From assembly GCA_964458325.1 (NCBI GenBank), contig CAYWIM010000009.1, forward strand, positions 1 through 64,000: a stretch of DNA of 64,000 nt, read 5' to 3'. A program made the position numbers and the translations under genes. A model generated the notes under the pieces. That model did not search any database. It saw nothing but the letters and a program-made list of their open reading frames with translations, and was not told where the DNA came from. The stretch is from JAGMXM01 sp964458325. GTDB taxonomy: Bacteria > Verrucomicrobiota > Verrucomicrobiia > Limisphaerales > UBA1319. This document shows, one piece after another, positions 16,824-24,656 of this stretch. Position 1 is the first letter of the stretch. Each line of letters starts with the position of its first letter.

Positions 16824-19619
16824 GTGAACACGATCGTCACCAACTCGATTCGGCCCGCCGATTCCGGCCTGACCCGGGCCCACCACCCGCCACGGACACG
16901 CGCCTTGATTCCTCTGGCCCTCGTCTTTTTGGCGTGGATGGCTGGCATGTCTGCCTTGGCCAACACCGACCTCATCAACACGAAAAGCTCGTGGCCGGCG
17001 GACTCAGCTTGGATCGAGATCCCCAAACTGCGCGACGGGAGCGACATCACGGCCACCGGATGGGACTTTACCTGGAATACATCCTCCCAAGGCACGGTCT
17101 ATTATTACGACGACGGTTCGTTCCTTTACTTTCGCACGCGACTGAAGGGAAACACCGTGACTTGGAATTCCTCTTCTCCGGGAGCTATTTGGATCTACAT
17201 CAAGAAAGCAGGCTCGGCCAACCTGGTTGACTTTGCGATTGCCTGGGACGCAGCCAACTTCTCAAATAAGGCCACTCATGGACTGGAGATGCAGACCTTG
17301 GACAGTGCGAGCAGCAGTTTGTGGCCGAGTCTCACGATGAAGGATGTCGATGCCTTACCGAACGCCAAGACGATTGCAGACATCAATTATACCGGCTACA
17401 CCGACGGCTATCTCCGCGTTGTCGACGGCCTGACAAGGGCCGATGAGGGCACCTGCTACCTTGACTGGGCTGTCAGTTGGGCGTATCTGAACAACACCAC
17501 TCGCCATTCCAACTTCGGTCTTTCCCGGTCCGATACTTGGTATGTGGCTGTGGGCAGTCTGTGTAACTCGAACGACCATGGCCCCCTGGGAGATTATGTT
17601 AATCCTGGCAATAGCAGCGATGTGGCCGGCTTGGTGAATTACAACAGCACCGCGATCACTGAAGGCGGCCTGGGCTGGAGTGGTACAATCAGCCCCCAAG
17701 GGAAGACCAGCCGCACTTGGGATGGCACCAGCACGGCCAGCTCCAATTGGCGGTTAGCAGACTCGGGGAACCCAGGTGCAAATTGGACGCCCGATGCCTT
17801 GCCGGCGAAGAATGACAACCTCATATTCCCCGACAACGCCGACCGCAAGAGCAACGTCAACAACCTCCTGGCCACGGTCGGCTCCGTCACGTTCAGCGCA
17901 GGCAGCAGCGGCGGATACAGCCTCAGCCTTGATAACAGCGTTCCCTCGTTCACGATCTATGGGGGCATTTTGAATCAGATCACCGCGAACACAACGACCT
18001 GGGGTATTCCCACCACTCTCGGCGCGGACCAGACGTTTTCGGTCGCATACGGCGGCACGCTCGACTTCAACGGGGCGATCGTCAATGGAGGATATCTGCT
18101 GACGGTGGACAGCGTCGGCGCCACGCTTTTCGATGGGGCGGTTTCGGGCACTGGCGGTCTCACCAAGTCCGGCGGCGGCACCCTGACTCTTACTGCGGAG
18201 AACACCTACGGCGGCCCGACCACGGTCAGCGCAGGCAAGTTGGTACTGAACGGTTCATTGGCATCGGCCAGTCCGATTTCCGTGGACTCGGGCGCTACGC
18301 TGGCGGGCATCGGCACTGCAGGCAACAACCCTAATGCGACAGACACCCTGACGATCAATGGCACCGTGGCGCCCGGCAACAGCGTCGGGACACTCAATAT
18401 CAATGGCGCCGTGAGATGGAATGCCGGCGGCGTATACGAATGGGAGATCAATGACGCCAACAGCACGGCCGGAACGGGTTGGGATTGGATGAACATTAAC
18501 GGTGCTCTGAAGATTAACGCCACGACTGAAAGCCGTTACACCATTAAGATCATTTCGCTGGCTGGCGCCGCGTCAGGCCCAGCAGCGGATTTCGACTGCC
18601 GGACTGCCTGCGCCTGGCACATTGCAACCGTTAGCGGGGCTATCAATGGTTTCGACGCCAGCAAGTTTACGATCGACTCGAGTCAGTTCCAAAATTTCAC
18701 CGGTGGAGGAACGTTCAGCGTCGCGTTAAGCAGCGATACCAAGTCCGTGGATGTGGTCTTTACCCCCCACGTCTGCGCTGCAGGCGATTTCAACCCCGTT
18801 CCCAGTTGGAACACGGACGGGGGAACCATCAACATCACGATTCAGAATAACTATGGACTGGCGACGGTCATGGGTCTGCGATTTGTCAACTGCACCATGG
18901 CAGGGACCGCCTACGGCGCCGAGAACGTGGTTTTGCAGACCTATTCCCCGATGACACAGGACACCCCCTACTTGCTTCCCATCGGGACGATCAAGGTCGT
19001 AGTCGTTGGAACGAGGGTCAACTCGAATCTTAGAGCCTCATGTAATGCCCGTGCGTCTGACCTGTGCCGCACTTTTTCCGCCACGATCGATCCCGTGAGC
19101 ACGCTGCTGGAGATTGGCGGCAGCGGCGAGACATTGCAGACGTTCACTGACATTCCGTCGGCCGAACGATACATCAGCGTCCAGAACGGCGCGTCCGGCT
19201 TAAGGAAGCTCAGTATCCTGGTGAACGGCCATCCCTACGTCCTCGAGTCGCTGGGCGATGGCGAGTCTAAGACACTCGATGTGAGCGCGGCGATGAATCC
19301 TGGAGAGGGCAACACCGTGGTTCTGGTGGGCGAGGGTGCGGAGGGATCGAGCGCCATGATTACTATTGGCGATGCTCCGGCGGGCGAGCCGCTGACTAAT
19401 AGCGAATCGATCGCGTTGCGGACCGAGAGGTCAGACAGCGGCCTGCGGTTGTCCTGGGCGGCAGCAGGGTCTGGGTATGTGCTTCAAAGCCGGTCCGGCC
19501 TCGAGTCGCTGGACGCGTGGGTGGACTGGCCCGAGCCGCCGGTATGGGTGGATGGGCGCTTTGTGGTGACTGTGCCGCTGGGCAGCACCGCGGAATTTTT
19601 CCGATTGCATAAGCCATGA
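16824..19619 (+). CDS. Large secreted protein with autotransporter-associated beta-strand repeat
   Basis: A 931-residue exported protein starting with GTG at 16824 and a signal peptide (hydrophobic segment LIPLALVFLAWMAGM, cleavage near ALA). Residues about 45-290 form an unrecognised beta-rich domain similar in style to carbohydrate-binding DOMON-like folds. GGLTKSGGGTLTLTAENTY near residue 442 is the PF12951 autotransporter-associated beta-strand repeat, followed by AGKLVLNG and another partial turn. The C-terminus (about residues 865-931) has the short beta-module GSGYVLQSRSGL ... EFFRLHKP seen in many verrucomicrobial secreted proteins. There is no beta-barrel translocator. Low Lys and high Ser/Thr/Gly fit a surface or secreted structural protein. 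Function unknown. Confidence 0.85.
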   Translation: MNTIVTNSIRPADSGLTRAHHPPRTRALIPLALVFLAWMAGMSALANTDLINTKSSWPADSAWIEIPKLRDGSDITATGWDFTWNTSSQGTVYYYDDGSFLYFRTRLKGNTVTWNSSSPGAIWIYIKKAGSANLVDFAIAWDAANFSNKATHGLEMQTLDSASSSLWPSLTMKDVDALPNAKTIADINYTGYTDGYLRVVDGLTRADEGTCYLDWAVSWAYLNNTTRHSNFGLSRSDTWYVAVGSLCNSNDHGPLGDYVNPGNSSDVAGLVNYNSTAITEGGLGWSGTISPQGKTSRTWDGTSTASSNWRLADSGNPGANWTPDALPAKNDNLIFPDNADRKSNVNNLLATVGSVTFSAGSSGGYSLSLDNSVPSFTIYGGILNQITANTTTWGIPTTLGADQTFSVAYGGTLDFNGAIVNGGYLLTVDSVGATLFDGAVSGTGGLTKSGGGTLTLTAENTYGGPTTVSAGKLVLNGSLASASPISVDSGATLAGIGTAGNNPNATDTLTINGTVAPGNSVGTLNINGAVRWNAGGVYEWEINDANSTAGTGWDWMNINGALKINATTESRYTIKIISLAGAASGPAADFDCRTACAWHIATVSGAINGFDASKFTIDSSQFQNFTGGGTFSVALSSDTKSVDVVFTPHVCAAGDFNPVPSWNTDGGTINITIQNNYGLATVMGLRFVNCTMAGTAYGAENVVLQTYSPMTQDTPYLLPIGTIKVVVVGTRVNSNLRASCNARASDLCRTFSATIDPVSTLLEIGGSGETLQTFTDIPSAERYISVQNGASGLRKLSILVNGHPYVLESLGDGESKTLDVSAAMNPGEGNTVVLVGEGAEGSSAMITIGDAPAGEPLTNSESIALRTERSDSGLRLSWAAAGSGYVLQSRSGLESLDAWVDWPEPPVWVDGRFVVTVPLGSTAEFFRLHKP

Positions 19620-19905
19620 GGGCATCCGGTCCTCTTCACAACAAAAACCAATTTCGCATGCAATTTATCAAAGCGTCTGCCAAGGCCCATGAAACAGTGG
19701 CTCGGCGAGTAACCGGAGATCCGCGTGGCCCCATACGATCCAGGTCTGTCTATCGCAAGCCAGTCCTTCGGCGATTGGGAACGCTCAGGTCCGTGGCGGG
19801 CTCTACTGATCCTTATCTTGCTCCTTCTTCTGCTTCTCCTTCGCCTTCTTCGGGTGGGATCAGTTTTTGATATTTCGCGTCAAGGCTGGTTCTTTGCGGT
19901 GCGGG

Positions 19906-20988
19906 TCAGGGTGTAGGTGGGACCAGAACGACGCGAAAGCCGATTTCGTTGCCGCGATAGCCGGGCAGGCCTCGGATGCGATAAGCCGATCGGCATACTC
20001 GGGCATCGTTGTACCAGCAGCCGCCTCGAACGAGCCGGTCCTCGCCTGAATCCGGGCCGGCTGGATCGGTGACGTTTCCACCGGGGAGGTTGTATCCCCA
20101 CCGATCCACACACCATTCAAAGACGTTTCCGTGCATGTCGAACAACTGCCAATCATTGGGAGGATAGGCGCCCACGGCTGTCGGCCGGTCGACCGCCACT
20201 CCGGCAGGGTTAAACACGGTTCCTGTCGTGGCGTCGTATTCCTGGCGGCCGTTGAAATTGGCCATGCCCGATCGCAAGGCCGATCCGTAAGCGAAGGCAG
20301 TGGTCGTGCCAGCGCGGCAGGCATACTCCCACTCGGCCTCGGTCGGCAACCGGTAGGCCCATCCTTCCGGCAGGCAGCCGGCTGCCCGCTGAGACGCAGT
20401 CAGCCGCGCACAGTAATCCATGGCATTGTGCCAACTCACCTGCTCGACAGGCTGGTTTGAATATCCAGCATAATAACTGGGATTGTTGCCCATCAATGTT
20501 TGGTATTCGGATTGAGTGACCTCGAACTTTCCCATTTTGAATGAACGGGAGATGGTCACCGTCGTCTGGGGGCCTTCCCAGGGGGATCGCTCCGCCTCCG
20601 ATGGCGGAGTTCCCATGAGAAACGTCCCCGCCGGGATGTCCACCAAGGCAGGCGCATGGCCGGGCCAATGGGCTGCCTTGTAGAAGGCATGATTCGAGAC
20701 GCCATCGGCAGCCGCGACCGGCAATTGCAGCTCGCCGGCCAATGGGGTATTGGTTTGGAGGATCATTGTTGGTGTGGCCACCAGCGATGGCAGATCGGGC
20801 GCGGCGAACACGAACAGCGCGCCCGGCTCGGGGATCGGCCCCACCACCAGTCGGGCGGCCGGGGGGCTCCACTCGAGACGCAGGGGCAGCGCTGCCGCGA
20901 AGGCGCTGACTGCGATGGCATCGAGACCCAGAAGGACCAGAGCCAGCCGGACCGATGTATGCTCAACTCGTGACATACGCATTCTCAT
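19906..20988 (-). CDS. Secreted SUMF1 (formylglycine-generating-enzyme-fold) protein, probably not a sulfatase maturase
   Basis: About 360 residues from the ATG at 20988 (20982 and 20976 are alternatives, all overlapping the end of the kinase gene). A signal segment (LALVLLGLDAIAVSAFAAA) is followed by a short beta-module (LRLEWSPPAARL) and then the SUMF1 domain: VDIPAGTFLMG, EVTQSEYQTLMG, PVEQVSWHNAMDYC, RLPTEAEWEYACRAG, GNVFEWCVDRWG, LVRGGCWYNDARVCRSAYR, GFRVV. True formylglycine-generating enzymes have two active Cys in a GGSFLCxxxYC-like segment. Here only the second position is Cys (VCRSAYR), so sulfatase activation is unlikely. It is the last gene of the PqqD/B2/HprK operon, which hints at a function tied to that system. 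Confidence 0.88.
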   Translation of the reverse strand: MRMRMSRVEHTSVRLALVLLGLDAIAVSAFAAALPLRLEWSPPAARLVVGPIPEPGALFVFAAPDLPSLVATPTMILQTNTPLAGELQLPVAAADGVSNHAFYKAAHWPGHAPALVDIPAGTFLMGTPPSEAERSPWEGPQTTVTISRSFKMGKFEVTQSEYQTLMGNNPSYYAGYSNQPVEQVSWHNAMDYCARLTASQRAAGCLPEGWAYRLPTEAEWEYACRAGTTTAFAYGSALRSGMANFNGRQEYDATTGTVFNPAGVAVDRPTAVGAYPPNDWQLFDMHGNVFEWCVDRWGYNLPGGNVTDPAGPDSGEDRLVRGGCWYNDARVCRSAYRIRGLPGYRGNEIGFRVVLVPPTP

Positions 20989-21970
20989 TGGTGAAACAGA
21001 CCCTAAGGACCGACCGGAGAAGAGCCGGCAGCTCCTCGAAATCACGGCCAGTCTCGAGACGGAGGCAGAGGCACTGTTGCGCTAGCGCGGCCAGGACCGA
21101 CAGGTGGGCCTGGGTCGCCTGGATCTCCGTTCTCAATACATTGCAGATCAGCTCGAGAAAAGCCGCGTCTCTGGCGATGGGCGTCAGCACGCTCGCCTTG
21201 GCCGGGGCGGTCCGCGGAAACACCAGCACCGCGGGCGCACATTCCCAGCATGTCGCCGCGCCATAGACCTGGGCGGGATTGACCGCCTGTTTCGGCCGGC
21301 TCACGCCGGATGAGGGCGGGACCAGGCTCCGCAGCTCGGGAAAGAAGCTGGCCGTGTGCGCAGTCAGGTCCATCTCGTCCGGAAATGCGAGCACTCGCAA
21401 CCCCCCGGATCGAGGGTGCAGAAACACAGTGTCATCGCCCAGAAAATCGAAGCCGGCTCGAAGGAGGGCGGCGGCAAGCGTCGTCTTGCCGGCGCCCGAT
21501 GCGCCTGCGATCAGGAGCCCTTTGCCATGGAGACACAGGCCGGCAGCATGGACCATATACATGCCTTGCCGTTTCAACAGCTCCGCCAGGGGTATCATGA
21601 GGCATGGATGCGCCAGCAGCCAGGGCGTGCGCCCCTCGCTATCCAGGTAAGAGACGCGGACCCGGCCTGTGTTCACATCGCAAAGCACTCGAGCCTGCCC
21701 CGGATAATCGATGAACAGAAGTTGGTGTTGGTCGAAATAGAGCGCTTGGCCTTGGTGCAAGTCAAGGACTGGACGTCCCGGGCCATCAGGGCGGCTGACG
21801 GCGTGATGGCTGGCGTCAGGAACCCGGCAAAACTCGAAATCCAGATCCGACCGGCTGCCCATGTTCGCGGCGGGGAACCTGCCGAGACGGCGATCCAGGG
21901 CCGCCACCACGGATTCCTCGCCGGAGACCGTCAGTCTCAGGCCATGGAACAAGTAAGCTCGCATGGTCAA
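20963..21970 (-). CDS. HprK-like kinase of the RiPP-tailoring type
   Basis: A 335-residue P-loop protein. The Walker A motif GASGAGKTT is at residues 156-164, preceded by HAAGLCLHGKGLLI, and the downstream acidic motif is FLGDDTVFL (about 177-185), the arrangement of HPr kinase/phosphorylase-related proteins. There is no N-terminal HprK sensor domain of the Firmicute type and no HPr gene nearby. It lies 10 bases after the B2 protease gene and its end overlaps the SUMF1 gene start. In lasso-peptide clusters such as paeninodin, HprK-like kinases phosphorylate the precursor peptide. A similar peptide-kinase role is the best guess here, by gene context. Confidence 0.85.
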   Translation of the reverse strand: MTMRAYLFHGLRLTVSGEESVVAALDRRLGRFPAANMGSRSDLDFEFCRVPDASHHAVSRPDGPGRPVLDLHQGQALYFDQHQLLFIDYPGQARVLCDVNTGRVRVSYLDSEGRTPWLLAHPCLMIPLAELLKRQGMYMVHAAGLCLHGKGLLIAGASGAGKTTLAAALLRAGFDFLGDDTVFLHPRSGGLRVLAFPDEMDLTAHTASFFPELRSLVPPSSGVSRPKQAVNPAQVYGAATCWECAPAVLVFPRTAPAKASVLTPIARDAAFLELICNVLRTEIQATQAHLSVLAALAQQCLCLRLETGRDFEELPALLRSVLRVCFTNENAYVTS

Positions 21971-21980
21971 GCCTCACCCT

Positions 21981-22484
21981 TCAGACATTGCCCGCGGTCT
22001 TCGGCCCTGGGCCAGCGAGGCTGTAGATGGGAACGAAACCCGATGGAACGGGCCCCTGCTCGAGGAACGGCTGGCCGTCCTTGACAAGCCAGCAGTGTCC
22101 GGGTTCCTCGACCAATACGCCGTTCCGGGCTCGAGCGCCAAAACAGAGATCCAGGTCCATGCCCGCGCGCCGCAGGAAGTAATAGAGCGTCAGCCCGCGG
22201 GTCAGGCACCCTCGACGGATGATCGGCGTTCCGACGGCGATGGCCGACTCGACACAACGGATGATATCCGCGGGCCGGTCGCGATGGCCGCCGGTCGTCG
22301 CGCCGGCTGCAAACCGGCGTTCGAGCAGCCGCTTCAGTGCCGGCAGCCTCAAGCGCATTAAGGCCGGCGCCGCTGCGGCGAAAAGGAAAACCCGGATGAA
22401 GAGCCGCCCTTGGCTCGCCCCCCGGAACTGCTGCAAGATGGCCCATCGCCTACGGATGATCGCCCACCAATCTCTCATGCGCAA
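21981..22484 (-). CDS. B2/McjB-type transglutaminase-like cysteine protease
   Basis: A 167-residue protein matching the lasso-peptide biosynthesis B2 (Transglut_core3) family. The N-terminal amphipathic region (MRDWWAIIRRRWAI) is typical. The catalytic triad is visible as Cys93 in RRGCLTRGLTLYYFLRRAG, His130 in EEPGHCWL and Asp136 in VKDGQP. Family members remove leader peptides from ribosomal precursor peptides after recognition by a PqqD-like partner. Its start overlaps the end of the PqqD gene by about 35 bases, so the pair is translationally coupled. No macrolactam synthetase (asparagine-synthetase-like) gene is seen in the window, so the product need not be a lasso peptide. Confidence 0.87.
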   Translation of the reverse strand: MRMRDWWAIIRRRWAILQQFRGASQGRLFIRVFLFAAAAPALMRLRLPALKRLLERRFAAGATTGGHRDRPADIIRCVESAIAVGTPIIRRGCLTRGLTLYYFLRRAGMDLDLCFGARARNGVLVEEPGHCWLVKDGQPFLEQGPVPSGFVPIYSLAGPGPKTAGNV

Positions 22485-22731
22485 GGTCGGTCAACAGTGC
22501 CAGCAGATCGCGCTCGATGGCGGCCTGGGGCGCTTCGTATTCATCCTCCAACAGCGCCGCCATTTCCAATACCGTGCGAGAGCCATCGCACAGGTCCCAC
22601 ACCCGGCCGCCGACCTCGTCGAGCGTGAAATACCGCCCGTCATCCATATCGAGCAGGACAACCGTGCCCCCCGCCTCTTCCTTGAGGATCCGGTCCGAAC
22701 GCAGGGGCCGAGTGGTCAGCGTGATCGTCAT
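22450..22731 (-). CDS. PqqD-like leader-peptide recognition protein (B1)
   Basis: A 93-residue protein from ATG 22731. The fold pattern is clear: RSDRILKEEAGGTVVLLD, then DGRYFTLDEVGGRVWDLCDG, a TVLEMAALLEDEYEA helix and a C-terminal helix ending AHERLVGDHP. PqqD-like proteins (RRE domains) bind leader peptides and hand them to modifying enzymes or proteases. The longer open frame to 22941 is rejected because it would overlap the nucleotidyltransferase end and adds low-complexity sequence. The ATG lies two bases after the stop of a possible small peptide gene, suggesting coupling. Confidence 0.87.
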   Translation of the reverse strand: MTITLTTRPLRSDRILKEEAGGTVVLLDMDDGRYFTLDEVGGRVWDLCDGSRTVLEMAALLEDEYEAPQAAIERDLLALLTDLAHERLVGDHP

Positions 22732-22733
22732 TC

Positions 22734-22853
22734 TCAAACACAGCGGAAATAACATCTCGAGGAGCGATTCGCAAGCTCGACGATGGACGACCCCCCCGCG
22801 CGCGCATCCGCTTTGATCTGCCTCGACGCGACCTCGGCCGCATCCGGATCCAT
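22734..22853 (-). CDS. Possible RiPP precursor peptide (39 aa)
   Basis: A short frame fills the only gap in this operon. From ATG 22853 it encodes 39 residues with an acidic/basic leader-like part (MDPDAAEVASRQIKADARA), a Gly-Gly at positions 21-22 and an 18-residue tail SSIVELANRSSRCYFRCV rich in Ser and with two Cys. An upstream ATG at 22919 would give 61 residues and add a second IVEL motif (NPIVELTSLQ). The stop is 2 bases before the PqqD ATG. It does not show the Tyr/Pro/Leu leader motif or the Thr at -2 of classical lasso precursors, and its ribosome site is weak. It is a candidate by position and composition only. Confidence 0.3.
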   Translation of the reverse strand: MDPDAAEVASRQIKADARAGGSSIVELANRSSRCYFRCV

Positions 22854-22879
22854 CGTTCTTGCTTGAATCTGCAGGCTCG

Positions 22880-24238
22880 TCAACTCGACGATTGGGTTCG
22901 CTGTCCGGCGCCGTTGCATCCCGATCGAGCCAGCGCCTCATCGAGCCGACGCCGCAGGAGGGCGTCTCGATGAAATTGCCGGATGAGGATCAGGGCCTGG
23001 CCAGGATGCATGATCGAGTGCGACGCGATTTCAGCCCCTCGAGCCAGCATGTGGACAAGATGCCGAATGCGGCCCCGGCGATTGGGCGAGCCGCTCCGCA
23101 AGAGCGATAGGCCACTCTCCGGATCGGACTGCGGCTGAAAGAGGGTCCTTACCAACGCCGATCCGCCCCCCGAAAACGGCGCCGCCACGCTGCGCTCGAG
23201 GCCTTTGAGCGGGGCCAGCGCCATGCGCGCCTCGGCCGATAGAGTCAGCCGGCCCGCTGACAGCGCCTGTTCTCGGGCTAAGGCCAGGCACCGGGCGTCC
23301 GGATCCGCCGGGCTGAGCGCCCGCATGCAGGCGTCCGGCACAACCGCATCCAACAACTCATGCGCCAGAGCCAGGGCCAGATGCACCCAGCGGCCCACCC
23401 CCCAATCCAGGGCGCGATTCGCAAGCCGCTCCCAATCGATCTCTGCACCGAACCGGCGGACCACGGCAGCGATGTCGCAGAACGGCCGTAGACCAATGCA
23501 GAATGCCGCCCCATCCCCAAAAGCCCCATGCACGCACAGATGCAGCAGCAGATCCTCCGGCGCCAGACAACGGCTGCTCGAACCCGCCAGGGTCGCCGGC
23601 CTCGATCGGTTCCACAGAGACTCGACATCGACTGCGCAGGCCGACAACGGCGGCAGGATCGTCCAGTGAAGCTCGATGCCAGGGCCGGGCGGCTTGTGCA
23701 AGCGGGGCAAGTGGCGGCGCACTCGGCACCATGCATCGATGTCAGGGACCATTCCCATCTCGAACCTGTACCCGATCGACTGCAGCGCCTCGGCCGCCGA
23801 TGCCATATCCCCCCGCCGGACCAGCAGATCGATATCCCCCATGGTTCGATGCCCGATGTGACCATACACCAGCCCGGCCAGAAATGCCCCCTTCAGAATG
23901 ATCGCGGGAATCCGGCGCCGATCGAATGCGCCCAGCACTCCTTGAAGATCCCGATATGCCAGCGCGTTCTTTGCGGCATTGGTTAGAAATGCGATCCGAA
24001 GCGATTCGAGCACCGCCTCGGGAATCCTCGGCGCCGAGGCGCCGGCGAGCAGCCGCCCGTACACCAGCGGACTGAGCCCATGCCTGCCAGCGCACTCGAG
24101 AAGCGCGCGCCAGTCCGATGGAGACGCGCCGAGTTCTCCTCCCGTCATGGATTCAACCGGCCCGCGCAAAAATCGCAACAGCCACCGGTGGTTCTCGTCC
24201 TCACCCTTGGCTCCTTCACCTGGCGCCCGGCTTCTCAT
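22880..24238 (-). CDS. Nucleotidyltransferase family protein (NTP_transf_5)
   Basis: A 452-residue protein of the NTP_transf_5 family often found with PqqD, B2 and HprK-like genes. The substrate-binding motif PAIILKGAFLAGLVYG is at about residues 111-126 and the catalytic acidic motif RTMGDIDLLVRRGD at 131-144, followed by IELHWTI and the helical C-terminal region with DLLLHLCVHGA. Its ATG overlaps the stop of the sppA-derived fragment as ATGA (24235-24238), so it is translationally coupled to it. In lasso-type clusters such enzymes are proposed to modify the peptide or its phosphate; the actual reaction is unknown. Confidence 0.85.
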   Translation of the reverse strand: MRSRAPGEGAKGEDENHRWLLRFLRGPVESMTGGELGASPSDWRALLECAGRHGLSPLVYGRLLAGASAPRIPEAVLESLRIAFLTNAAKNALAYRDLQGVLGAFDRRRIPAIILKGAFLAGLVYGHIGHRTMGDIDLLVRRGDMASAAEALQSIGYRFEMGMVPDIDAWCRVRRHLPRLHKPPGPGIELHWTILPPLSACAVDVESLWNRSRPATLAGSSSRCLAPEDLLLHLCVHGAFGDGAAFCIGLRPFCDIAAVVRRFGAEIDWERLANRALDWGVGRWVHLALALAHELLDAVVPDACMRALSPADPDARCLALAREQALSAGRLTLSAEARMALAPLKGLERSVAAPFSGGGSALVRTLFQPQSDPESGLSLLRSGSPNRRGRIRHLVHMLARGAEIASHSIMHPGQALILIRQFHRDALLRRRLDEALARSGCNGAGQRTQSSS

Positions 24239-24612
24239 CCCAGCGCGTGTTGTGCTTGCTGACTCGAGCGTCTTTGATTGCCGGCCGGATCATTCGCCGC
24301 CTTGCCCAGGCGCGCGCCGACCGGCGCCTCGGTGAGCACGCCGTCCAGCCGGAACACCGGTACGATGCTGGCCGGTTGCTCAGTCGATGCTGCCTGAGCG
24401 CGAACTCCGGTCAGCACTGTCATTAGCACCGCGCTCGACAGGAGGGCGAATGCCGCCCGGAAACCGCGCAATCGACTTCGTCCATGCGGTAATTGGCTCG
24501 TTCCGGCGCCGGTTAACGCGCCGCACCGTCCGCCCGAGGCGACCATGCGCGATTCGCTGGTTGCCGGAGCGCAAAGCCCGAGCCGCAAGAAGCTATGAAT
24601 TGGTGTGTTCAT
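24235..24612 (-). pseudogene. Partial duplicate of the sppA 5' end at the head of the RiPP-like operon
   Basis: 125 codons: the complete sppA start and signal-anchor (MNTPIHSF ... AVLMTVLTGVRAQAASTE), then VPVFRLDGVLTEAP. Relative to real sppA a net 51 bases (17 codons) are lost in frame before ARLGKAANDPA, after which homology stops near 24280 and the frame closes with a short unrelated tail. The homologous DNA spans about 24280-24652 and matches 15965-16328 with only a few substitutions seen. No protease domain remains. Its stop overlaps the nucleotidyltransferase start by ATGA. It may simply be debris, or it may bring a copy of the sppA promoter and ribosome entry site to the operon. Confidence 0.85.
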
Positions 24613-24656
24613 TGGATTGATTCAGGTTCTCGGATCCCGTCAAACGGTCTTCGTTG

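Noticed and set aside
19810..19850. Pyrimidine-rich tract (TTCTTCTGCTTCTCC-like) as a repeat or CRISPR-like array
   Set aside because: No spaced repeats; just a short low-complexity stretch in an intergenic region. No CRISPR array, tRNA or rRNA was found in the window.
19906..20988. SUMF1 protein as the sulfatase-activating formylglycine-generating enzyme
   Set aside because: Only one of the two catalytic Cys positions is Cys, and it belongs to the PqqD/B2/HprK operon.
20963..21970. Classical HPr kinase of the phosphotransferase system
   Set aside because: No HPr or PTS gene nearby, N-terminal domain differs, and the neighbours are RiPP-tailoring genes.
22450..22941. Long form of the PqqD-like protein (163 aa)
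   Set aside because: The extra N-terminal 70 residues are low-complexity and overlap the nucleotidyltransferase gene; PqqD proteins are about 90 residues.
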